The notes under the pieces: generated by a model
What the model was told of the DNA's origin: nothing
Database searches by the model: none
The model's input: only the letters and a program-made list of their open reading frames with translations
Translations under genes and position numbers: made by a program
Part shown: positions 17,481 to 24,274 of the stretch, in pieces
How the letters are laid out: each line of letters opens with the position of its first letter
Numbering within the stretch: position 1 is the first letter of the stretch
NCBI GenBank assembly: GCA_900299325.1
Contig: OMJK01000178.1
Location: forward strand, 1 to 37,343
Length of the DNA: 37,343 bases
Source of the DNA: Nitrospiraceae bacterium
GTDB taxonomy: Bacteria > Nitrospirota > Nitrospiria > Nitrospirales > Nitrospiraceae
Reading direction: 5' to 3'

Positions 17481-18652
17481 ACGTCGTGCGCATCATTATC
17501 ATTGCGGGCCTGGTAGGCGCGGCGGGACCGGCCGCGGCCGCCGACGATGCGATCTCCGAAAAGATCGAGCAGGAGCGCAAGACGCTGGAGCAGCTGAAGG
17601 ACAAGATCGAAGAAAAGCGCAAACGCGCGGATGAAGCGGAGAAAAAACGGGAGTCCGTGTTCCAGGGCATTCAATCGCTCGACGAGCGGCTGGTGCGGCA
17701 CCGCCAGGAGTTGTCCGACATCAACCGGAAGCTGCGCCGGAAGGATCGCGAGATCGAATCCATCGGTGAGCAACTGGTGGAAGTCCGAGAGAGTATTCAA
17801 CAGCGGCGCACGGCCATTCTGGCGCGACTCCGCGTGCAATATATGGAGGGGCGGTTCGGGTACGTGAAGGCGTTGCTGGCGGCGGACTCGTACAGCGACT
17901 TTCAGCGCCGCCGACAGTATCTCTCCACGGTATCGCAAAAAGATTATGAGCTGCTGGACGCGTTCCGGGATGATCTGAGCCGCATGGAGGAAGCCGAGCG
18001 GCAGCGCGCGGCGGCGCGGGCCGGCTTAGTGCTCTTCAAGGACGGCCTCGAAAAGAAGCTGGTGGACATCCGTACGCTCCAAAAAGAAAAGAAAGTGGTC
18101 TTGACCAAAATTACCGAGGAAAAAGACTCGTACGAGAAGGCGGTCGAAGAACTGGAGCGGTCGGCTTCGCGGGTCGACAGTCTGTTGCGGGAACTGGAAA
18201 CCAGACGACGGGCGATGGCCATGCGCCCGCCGACCGCGCCGGGCCTGCCGCGCGGCATGAAGGGGGCACTTCCCTGGCCGGCCGACGGCAAGGTGGTGTC
18301 CTTCTTCGGGCGCCAGAAACACCCCACCTTTAATACGTACGTCCAGCGCAAAGGGATCGAAATCCGCACGACGGAAGGCAGTTTCATCCACGCCGTCATG
18401 CCGGGCACGGTGGTCTATGCGGACTGGTTGAAAGGCTACGGACTCGTTATAATCCTGGATCATGCCAACGGGTATTTCTCGCTCTATGCCCACGCCTCAA
18501 AAATCCTCGCCAAGGTCGGCGAGCAGGTGAGCGACGGGCAGCTGATCGGAGAAACCGGAGATACGGGCATGATCGGAGAAAATACCTTATACTTCGAATT
18601 GCGCGAAGGCGCCGAGCCGGTCGATCCGCTGCTCTGGCTGGCCAAGAAATAA
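17477..18652 (+). CDS. EnvC-like murein hydrolase activator (degenerate LytM/M23 domain)
   Basis: The precursor is 391 residues: a signal peptide (cut near AAAA-D), then two long coiled-coil blocks with many Glu, Lys and Arg residues (about 24-120 and 150-245), then a C-terminal LytM domain of about 110 residues. The zinc ligands of true M23 peptidases are lost: the HxxxD site reads RKGIEI, and the final HxH reads TLYFELR, although YAHA is kept. This is the state of E. coli EnvC, which activates amidases rather than cutting peptidoglycan. Position directly after ftsX, with a 4-bp overlap, supports a role as the FtsEX-controlled activator of septal amidases in the periplasm. Confidence 0.9.
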   Translation: MNVVRIIIIAGLVGAAGPAAAADDAISEKIEQERKTLEQLKDKIEEKRKRADEAEKKRESVFQGIQSLDERLVRHRQELSDINRKLRRKDREIESIGEQLVEVRESIQQRRTAILARLRVQYMEGRFGYVKALLAADSYSDFQRRRQYLSTVSQKDYELLDAFRDDLSRMEEAERQRAAARAGLVLFKDGLEKKLVDIRTLQKEKKVVLTKITEEKDSYEKAVEELERSASRVDSLLRELETRRRAMAMRPPTAPGLPRGMKGALPWPADGKVVSFFGRQKHPTFNTYVQRKGIEIRTTEGSFIHAVMPGTVVYADWLKGYGLVIILDHANGYFSLYAHASKILAKVGEQVSDGQLIGETGDTGMIGENTLYFELREGAEPVDPLLWLAKK

Positions 18653-18713
18653 CGCCGCTGAACGATCGAGATCGATATACAATGGTAGGACGTCGGGAGA
18701 AGGAAAGGACGTG

Positions 18714-20036
18714 ATGAATATGGAACGGCAGGGAACGGGAAAGTCGTGGGTCATCGGGCCGATGATCGCCGTGGCGCTGCTCTGCGGGGTGCTGATCGGC
18801 AAGGGCTGGGAGCGGACCGGGCACGCGACGGAAACCTACGAAGAGCTGAAGACCTTCTCCGAGGTGCTCAACCAGGTGCAAAAGCACTATGTCGACGAAA
18901 CGAAGCCCAAGGACCTGATCCAGGGCGCCATCCGGGGTATGCTCTCCACGCTCGATCCGCACTCCGCCTACATGACGCCGGAAATGTATAAGGAGATGCA
19001 GGTCGAGACCAAGGGCGAGTTCGGCGGCGTCGGCATTCAGATCGGGGTCAAAGACAATCGCCTGGCCGTCATTGCGCCGATCGAGGGGACGCCGGCCCAT
19101 CGCGCCGGCATCAAGGCCGGCGATTTCATCATCAAGGTCAACGACGATACGACCAAGGATCTGACGCTTATGGATGCCGTCCAGAAGATGCGCGGCCCGA
19201 AGGGCACGAAGGTCAATCTGACGATCCAGCGCGACGGCACGCCCGATCCGCTGCTCTTTACGCTGGTGCGCGACACCATCAAGATCGAGAGCGTGAAGTC
19301 CAAAGTGATCGACAATCTGGGCTACGTCCGGCTCACGCAGTTCCAGGAGGCCACGGGCCGGGACCTGGCGCGCGCCATCAAGCAATTCAAGGATCAGAAG
19401 GTACAGGGCACGATTCTCGACTTGCGGAACAACCCGGGCGGCCTGCTGACGGCGGCCGTCGACGTGTCGGAGCAGTTTCTCCCCAGCGGCAAGCTAGTCG
19501 TCTATACGAAGAGCCGTGAAGGCAAGAAGGACGAGTGGGTGTCCAAGGCACGGGATCAGATGGACGATCTGCCGGTGATCGTGCTCGTCAATGAGGGATC
19601 GGCCAGCGCATCGGAAATCGTCGCCGGTGCATTACAGGACTGGGGACGTGCGGTGATCATCGGGACCACGTCGTTCGGCAAGGGCTCGGTTCAGACGATT
19701 CTTCCGCTGGGGGATGGCTCGGGTTTGCGGTTGACCACCGCGAAATACTACACGCCCAAAGGCCGGTCCATTCAATCCACGGGGATTACGCCGGACATCG
19801 TCGTGAAGCTGGCTCCGCCGGCTGCGCCGGCGGCGGCGAAGCCGGGCGAGAAGGACGCCGATGCCAAGGCGGTGAAGCCGCAGGGCGGGAAACCGTCGGA
19901 TGAAAACGGCGCGAAGAATGGAGCGGCCCCGGCCGGCGATGCGGGCGATCTGTCGCTCGAACAGGATGCGCAGTTGCAGAAGGCGGTCGAACTGCTCAAG
20001 AGCTGGAAGATTTTCAAGGAACTGAAAGTTTCGTAA
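18714..20036 (+). CDS. CtpA-type C-terminal processing protease (S41 family, PDZ)
   Basis: This 440-residue protein has an N-terminal membrane anchor (VIGPMIAVALLCGVLIG), an N-terminal cap with GMLSTLDPHSAYMTPEMY, a PDZ domain (about 90-175; GEFGGVGIQIGVKDNRLAVI and AGIKAGDFIIKVND) and the S41 core. The nucleophile Ser lies in NEGSASASEIVAGAL and the general-base Lys in TTSFGKGSVQT. A linker rich in Ala, Lys and Pro follows, then a short helix. It degrades or trims periplasmic proteins by their C-termini. Starts at 18711 (GTG), 18714 or 18720 are possible; AAAGGA lies close upstream. The gene follows the EnvC-like gene by 61 bp, and CtpA proteases often control cell-wall hydrolases. Confidence 0.94.
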   Translation: MNMERQGTGKSWVIGPMIAVALLCGVLIGKGWERTGHATETYEELKTFSEVLNQVQKHYVDETKPKDLIQGAIRGMLSTLDPHSAYMTPEMYKEMQVETKGEFGGVGIQIGVKDNRLAVIAPIEGTPAHRAGIKAGDFIIKVNDDTTKDLTLMDAVQKMRGPKGTKVNLTIQRDGTPDPLLFTLVRDTIKIESVKSKVIDNLGYVRLTQFQEATGRDLARAIKQFKDQKVQGTILDLRNNPGGLLTAAVDVSEQFLPSGKLVVYTKSREGKKDEWVSKARDQMDDLPVIVLVNEGSASASEIVAGALQDWGRAVIIGTTSFGKGSVQTILPLGDGSGLRLTTAKYYTPKGRSIQSTGITPDIVVKLAPPAAPAAAKPGEKDADAKAVKPQGGKPSDENGAKNGAAPAGDAGDLSLEQDAQLQKAVELLKSWKIFKELKVS

Positions 20037-20039
20037 CGG

Positions 20040-20501
20040 CTAGGTCTTCGCCAGGCGCCGGATCGCCTCCAGCAGGGCGTCCTCGGATCCCGAGAAGCCC
20101 GGCATGGTACGTAAGAGGTGGGATTGCACCAGCTGCTCCAGGTCCTGGAGCGACGTGATCCCCAGCCGGTAATATAAATAGGTGACGAGCGAGTCGGACA
20201 ATCCCGGCAGCGTCGCCCAGTGTCGGACGTCATCCGGCAGCGGAGTTTTCAGTTCCTCATAGGCCCGGATCGTGCCGGACTCCAGGTATTCCGCGATCTT
20301 GCCCGCCAGATCGTTCCCGATCCCCTCCAGCGTTTCGAGTTCGCGCCGCGCGGCGATGGCTGTGACGTCTTCCTCCAGCGCCAGAAGCGTCTCGGCGGCG
20401 CGCCGATAGGCGCGGACCCGGTAGGGGTTGGCCCGTTGCGCCGCCAGCAGATCGGCCATGGAACGGAACAGGGCGGCGAGGCGTTCGTTATTGGCGTGCA
20501 T
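20040..20501 (-). CDS. Helix-hairpin-helix protein resembling the N-terminal domain of PolX
   Basis: The 153-residue protein begins NERLAALFRSMADLLAAQ, followed by NPYRVRAYRRAAETLLALEE, the typical opening of bacterial PolX-type DNA polymerases (8-kDa domain). A helix-hairpin-helix (LETLEGIGNDLAGKIAEYLE) and a second one (LPGLSDSLVTYLYYRLGI) follow. It ends where the palm domain of PolX would begin; no polymerase aspartates and no PHP domain are present. It could be a stand-alone DNA-binding protein or the remnant of a polX gene. The reading frame is clean with a normal stop. The stop lies 3 bp from that of the convergent ctpA-type gene. Confidence 0.8.
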   Translation of the reverse strand: MHANNERLAALFRSMADLLAAQRANPYRVRAYRRAAETLLALEEDVTAIAARRELETLEGIGNDLAGKIAEYLESGTIRAYEELKTPLPDDVRHWATLPGLSDSLVTYLYYRLGITSLQDLEQLVQSHLLRTMPGFSGSEDALLEAIRRLAKT

Positions 20502-20562
20502 GGGTGATTTCCGACCGTACTATTGTGCGATGCGCCCGGTGGCCCAGGCAAGAGCGGGTTTG

Positions 20563-20592
20563 TTGACAACCCGATTTCCGGTCCCCTAGGAT
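20563..20592 (+). promoter_or_regulatory. Promoter of the thiSG operon
   Basis: A perfect TTGACA (20563-20568) and TAGGAT (20587-20592) are separated by 18 nt. The predicted start near 20599 is only 2 nt before the thiS ATG at 20601, so the message should be leaderless. No thiamine-pyrophosphate riboswitch can fit between promoter and gene. Confidence 0.6.
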
Positions 20593-20600
20593 GATCCGCT

Positions 20601-20822
20601 ATGCCGGACGCTATCCGGATTCACGTGAACGGCGAATCGCGCGGCTGGCGGGCCGGCGGCACGGTGGCCGAATTGCTCAGCGAGCTGGACATCAAAGCCG
20701 AGCGCGTGGCCGTCGAACTGAACCGGGAAATTCTCGACCGCGCGGCCTTTGCGCAGCGGAGCGTGCGGGACGGCGACCAGATCGAAATTTTAAGTTTTAT
20801 CGGCGGCGGGTCCGGCCGGTAG
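20601..20822 (+). CDS. thiS: ThiS, sulfur carrier protein for thiazole synthesis
   Basis: ThiS is a small ubiquitin-fold protein whose C-terminal Gly-Gly is adenylated by ThiF and turned into a thiocarboxylate that gives sulfur to ThiG. The 73 residues show the fold pattern AIRIHVNGE, TVAELLSELDI, VAVELNREI, and RDGDQIEILSFIGGG. The protein does not end at Gly-Gly: after G68-G69 there are G70, S71, G72 and R73. A free Gly-Gly end would need trimming, unless adenylation tolerates the tail. thiG follows by 24 bp. No thiF, thiO or thiH is nearby. Confidence 0.9.
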   Translation: MPDAIRIHVNGESRGWRAGGTVAELLSELDIKAERVAVELNREILDRAAFAQRSVRDGDQIEILSFIGGGSGR

Positions 20823-20846
20823 GGGAGCGGGGAATAGGGGATAACG

Positions 20847-21617
20847 ATGAGCGATACCTTGGTGATAGCGGGCCGGGAATTCCGTTCGCGGCTCTGGGTC
20901 GGGACAGGGAAATATAAGGACTTCGTCGAAACGAAGAGAGCCATCGAGACGTCCGGCGCCGACGTGGTCACTGTCGCAGTGCGGCGCGTCAACATTACCG
21001 ACCGGTCGAAAGACAATCTGCTGGACTACATCGATCCCAAGAAATACACCATCCTGCCCAACACGGCCGGCTGCTACACCGTGGAGGACGCCGTTCGCTA
21101 TGCGCGGCTGGCCCGCGCCGCCGGCGTGTCGGATCTGGTGAAGCTGGAAGTGATCGGCGATGAAAAAACGTTGTTCCCCGACACGGCCGGGCTGATCGAG
21201 GCGGCGAAGATTCTTGTGAAAGAAGGGTTTGTCGTGCTGCCCTATACGAACGACGATCCGATCGTGGCGAAAAGGCTGGTCGACGTCGGCTGTCCCGCCG
21301 TCATGCCGCTGGCGGCGCCGATCGGGTCGGGCCTCGGCATTCGCAACCCGTACAACCTGAAAATCATCATGGAAACCGTCAAGGTCCCGATCGTCGTGGA
21401 TGCGGGCGTCGGCACGGCGTCGGATGCGGCGCTGGCGATGGAGTATGGGGCCGATGCGGTGCTGATGAACACGGCGATCGCGGGCGCGCAGGATCCCATC
21501 GCCATGGCCGAAGCGATGAAGTACGCGGTGCATGCCGGCCGCCTGGCCTACAAGGCCGGCCGCATCCCCCGGAAGCTTTACGCGACAGCCAGCAGTCCCA
21601 TCGAGGGCATGTTGTAG
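20847..21617 (+). CDS. thiG: ThiG, thiazole synthase
   Basis: ThiG forms the thiazole phosphate of thiamine from deoxyxylulose phosphate, dehydroglycine and ThiS thiocarboxylate. The 256-residue TIM barrel contains [30 protein letters not shown], the Schiff-base Lys in [32 protein letters not shown], and [21 protein letters not shown] with [17 protein letters not shown]. All are intact. Length and sequence are fully typical. It lies 24 bp after thiS and should be cotranscribed. Confidence 0.97.
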   Translation: MSDTLVIAGREFRSRLWVGTGKYKDFVETKRAIETSGADVVTVAVRRVNITDRSKDNLLDYIDPKKYTILPNTAGCYTVEDAVRYARLARAAGVSDLVKLEVIGDEKTLFPDTAGLIEAAKILVKEGFVVLPYTNDDPIVAKRLVDVGCPAVMPLAAPIGSGLGIRNPYNLKIIMETVKVPIVVDAGVGTASDAALAMEYGADAVLMNTAIAGAQDPIAMAEAMKYAVHAGRLAYKAGRIPRKLYATASSPIEGML

Positions 21618-21620
21618 GTT

Positions 21621-21724
21621 AAGTGATCAGTGAAGAGTGATGAGTGATCAGCGCAGGAAGATTTGAAGACGCTCTTCGACGAGTATTAGCCGTCCCATCA
21701 CACGTCACTCATCACGCATCACTT
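21621..21724. repeat. Imperfect inverted repeat of GTGATGAGTGATG type between thiG and thiE/tenI
   Basis: Arms of 28 nt (21621-21648 and 21697-21724) match as an inverted repeat with about five mismatches and flank 48 nt. Each arm is built from GTGAtgAGTGA units. The second arm ends 4 nt before the downstream ATG at 21729, where a ribosome site would be expected. It may be a dispersed intergenic repeat that also limits translation of the next gene. Confidence 0.6.
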
Positions 21725-21728
21725 CCTC

Positions 21729-22355
21729 ATGCCTGCCGTTGATTTCCGTCTCCTCCTCGTCACCGACCGCGGTCAAACAGGCGGGCGATCGCTTCCCGCT
21801 CTTCTCCGGTCATCGATTGCCGCAGGTCTTCCCGCCGTGCAGTTGCGGGAGCGCGATCTCCCGACGCGCGAATTGTTGACGCTGGCGCAGGACGTGCGCG
21901 CCGTCACCGAGGTGTCCGCCGTTCCGTTGATGATCAACGACCGGATCGATCTCGTGCTGGCGTTGAATCTGGCCGGCGTGCACCTGCGGGCGAACAGTCT
22001 GCCGGTATCGGTGACGCGACGAGCGCTCGGTCCCGGTCGCATCATCGGCGTGTCGGCGCATGCCGTCGACGAAGCCGCGCGTGCCGGCGACGAGGGCGCC
22101 GACTATGTTGTGTTCGGCCCGATCTTCGACACGCCGTCGAAGCGCGCCTTCGGTTCGCCGCTCGGTCTTGAGCGGTTGGCCGACGCCTGCCGGCGCACGC
22201 GGGTGCCGGTGTTGGCCATCGGCGGTATTACGAGCGGGCGCGTGCGCGAGATTCGTGACGCCGGTGCGCACGGTGTCGCCGTCGTCGGCGCAATTCTGAC
22301 GCGCGACGATGTCGGGACAGCCACGCGTGAACTGTGCGACGCGGTGCGCGCCTGA
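21729..22355 (+). CDS. Thiamine phosphate synthase / TenI-type thiazole tautomerase family protein
   Basis: This 208-residue TIM barrel has AVQLRERDLPTREL, VPLMINDRIDLVLALNLAGV, IIGVSAHAVDEAARAGDEGA, DYVVFGPIFDT and VPVLAIGGITSGRVREI. These mark the ThiE/TenI family. ThiE joins pyrimidine pyrophosphate to thiazole phosphate; TenI tautomerises the ThiG product. The usual ThiE HLGQ-D motif is HLRANSLPV here, and the phosphate loop reads TPSKRAFG rather than TPTK. With VFGPIFDT and VREIRDAGAHGVAVVG this leans toward TenI. I therefore give no symbol. It lies 111 bp after thiG with no Shine-Dalgarno and a repeat just upstream. Confidence 0.85.
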   Translation: MPAVDFRLLLVTDRGQTGGRSLPALLRSSIAAGLPAVQLRERDLPTRELLTLAQDVRAVTEVSAVPLMINDRIDLVLALNLAGVHLRANSLPVSVTRRALGPGRIIGVSAHAVDEAARAGDEGADYVVFGPIFDTPSKRAFGSPLGLERLADACRRTRVPVLAIGGITSGRVREIRDAGAHGVAVVGAILTRDDVGTATRELCDAVRA

Positions 22356-22404
22356 AAAATATTTTTTCGCGGCGTCGGACACGATGCACAATCCTGCAGT
22401 CCTG

Positions 22405-22435
22405 TTGACCGCCCCCCTGGGTCGGGTGTTAGAAT
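22405..22435 (+). promoter_or_regulatory. Promoter of the proteasome operon (upstream of mpa)
   Basis: TTGACC (22405-22410) and TAGAAT (22430-22435) are 19 nt apart (18 if TTAGAA is used as the -10). Transcription would begin near 22442, 22 nt before the first ATG of mpa at 22464. The spacer is GC-rich and slightly long, which suggests a weak or activated promoter. Confidence 0.5.
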
Positions 22436-22463
22436 CCGAGACAGGCTGAATAGGCGCGTCTTC

Positions 22464-24263
22464 ATGAGTTTCCTGCGCTGTCCAGCGTACGAAAATGGGA
22501 AACAGGAAGAGCAGTGCCAGCCGACTCCGGTCCCTCCGGGATTCCGTGACGCAGTTCACGAAACGTTGTCCGAGGGTGAGACGGACGTGATTCATAAGCA
22601 CGACGAACAGCCCCGCGAAGTCGACAAACTTCGCGTTCAGATTCAGTCGATGGAAGAGGAACTCCGTCGGCTCTATCAATCCCGCTATCAGCTCGATCAA
22701 GCCACCAAGCAGAACGAACGGCTCGCCGCGACGCTCCAGGAAGCCAAGGCGCAGATCGAAGCGCTGCGCGCCGAAGTCGAAAAGCTGACGGCGCCGCCGT
22801 CGACCTACGCCATTTTCTCCAGTTTGAACGAAGACGGTACCGGCAACGTCTATGTGTCGGGGCGGAAGATGAAGGTGAGCCTCCATCCCTCCATTAAGAG
22901 CAAAGCCTTGCGCCGCGGGCAGGAAGTCATCCTCAACGAAGCCCTTAACGTCATCGAGGCGAAAGGCTTCGAGCTGCAGGGCGAGGTGGTGCGGTTGAAG
23001 GACGTGCTGGAAGGTAACCGGGTGCTGGTGACGCTGCATTTCGACGAAGAAAAAGTCGCCGAACTCGGCGATCCCCTGTTGGCCGAGCGGCTGAGCGTGG
23101 GCGATCATCTGCTCTTCGACACGCGGTCGGGGTACGTCATCGAGAAATTGCCCAAGTCGGAAGCGGAAGAATTGGTCCTCGAAGAGGTACCGGACGTCGA
23201 CTACGACCACATCGGCGGGCTGCAGCGGGAGCTCGAACAGGTCCGCGACGCGGTCGAGCTGCCGTTCCTGCATCCCCATCTGTTCGCGGAGTTCAAGCTG
23301 AGCGCGCCGAAAGGCGTGCTGCTCTACGGGCCCCCGGGCTGCGGCAAGACGCTCATCGCCAAAGCGGTGGCCAATTCGATCGCCAAGAAGCTGGGGCATT
23401 TGACGGGCAAACAGGTGCGGAGCTACTTTCTGCACGTCAAAGGTCCCGAGTTGCTCAATAAATATGTGGGCGAGTCCGAGCGCCAGGTCCGCGAAGTGTT
23501 CAAGAAGGCCAAGGAGCGGGCCGAGGACGGCAACCCCGTCATCGTCTTCTTCGACGAGATGGACGCGCTCTTCCGCACGCGGGGCACCGGCATTTCGTCG
23601 GACATCGAATCGACCATCGTGCCGCAGTTCCTGTCGGAGATCGACGGCGTCGAGCGGCTGCGCAACGTCATCGTGATCGGCGCCAGCAACCGTCAGGATC
23701 TCATCGATCCGGCCGTGCTGCGGGCGGGGCGGCTTGATGTGAAAGTGAAAGTCGGGCGGCCGGACGCCGTCGCGGCGCGCGACATCTTCTCGAAGTACGT
23801 GTCCACCGAGCTGCCGTTTGCGCCGGAGGAATTAGAACGGCATGGCGGCGACCGGAAGGCGCTGGTGGAACGGCTGACGACGCTGACCGTCGACACCATG
23901 TATGCGGCGACGGAAGAGAACAAGTTCATCGAAGTGACGTATGCGAACGGTGAAAAGGAAGTGCTCTACTTCAAGGATTTCGCCAGCGGGGCGCTGATCG
24001 AAGGAATTGTGTCCCGCGCAAAGAAGTATGCCGTCAAGCGGGCGATCGCCCAGGAGGGTGTCGGCCTGCGGTCCGAGGATCTCGTGCGCGCCATCCGGGA
24101 AGAATTCAAAGAACACGAAGACCTGCCCAACACCACGAACCCGGACGATTGGGCCAAAGTCGCCGGCAAGAAGGGCGAAAAGATCGTGCACATCCGGACG
24201 ATCAGCGGCGGGCCCTCAGAATCGCGCCAGATCGAAACGGTCACCACCGGCCACTATCTCTAG
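22464..24263 (+). CDS. mpa: Mpa/ARC, proteasome-associated AAA+ unfoldase
   Basis: This ATPase ring unfolds tagged proteins and feeds them into the 20S core. The 599 residues include a coiled coil (about 50-97, EVDKLRVQIQSMEEELRRLY), tandem OB domains (about 100-245), and the AAA domain with Walker A GPPGCGKT (near 290), Walker B VIVFFDEMDALF (near 360) and VLRAGRLDVKVKVGRPD. The C-terminus is GHYL, with the penultimate Tyr used to dock on the proteasome alpha ring, as in the mycobacterial QYL end. The first ~40 residues look non-conserved; a GTG at 22587 (MIHKHDEQPREVDKL) with GAGGGTGAG upstream is an alternative start. dop follows by 11 bp. Confidence 0.95.
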   Translation: MSFLRCPAYENGKQEEQCQPTPVPPGFRDAVHETLSEGETDVIHKHDEQPREVDKLRVQIQSMEEELRRLYQSRYQLDQATKQNERLAATLQEAKAQIEALRAEVEKLTAPPSTYAIFSSLNEDGTGNVYVSGRKMKVSLHPSIKSKALRRGQEVILNEALNVIEAKGFELQGEVVRLKDVLEGNRVLVTLHFDEEKVAELGDPLLAERLSVGDHLLFDTRSGYVIEKLPKSEAEELVLEEVPDVDYDHIGGLQRELEQVRDAVELPFLHPHLFAEFKLSAPKGVLLYGPPGCGKTLIAKAVANSIAKKLGHLTGKQVRSYFLHVKGPELLNKYVGESERQVREVFKKAKERAEDGNPVIVFFDEMDALFRTRGTGISSDIESTIVPQFLSEIDGVERLRNVIVIGASNRQDLIDPAVLRAGRLDVKVKVGRPDAVAARDIFSKYVSTELPFAPEELERHGGDRKALVERLTTLTVDTMYAATEENKFIEVTYANGEKEVLYFKDFASGALIEGIVSRAKKYAVKRAIAQEGVGLRSEDLVRAIREEFKEHEDLPNTTNPDDWAKVAGKKGEKIVHIRTISGGPSESRQIETVTTGHYL

Positions 24264-24274
24264 TCGCCATCTCT

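Noticed and set aside
17477-18652. Active M23 endopeptidase after ftsX
   Set aside because: The HxxxD and HxH zinc sites are lost, so it is described as an activator rather than an enzyme.
20593-20600. Thiamine-pyrophosphate riboswitch before thiS
   Set aside because: The strong promoter lies too close to the ATG to leave room for any riboswitch.
21621-21724. CRISPR-like or satellite repeat
   Set aside because: There are only two arms in inverse orientation, with no regular repeats and spacers.
22495-22590. Possible tiny Pup/UBact frame (31 codons) inside the start of mpa
   Set aside because: The peptide is short, Arg/Ser-rich, ends in RRT, and has no Gly-Glu/Gln end or Pup-like helix.
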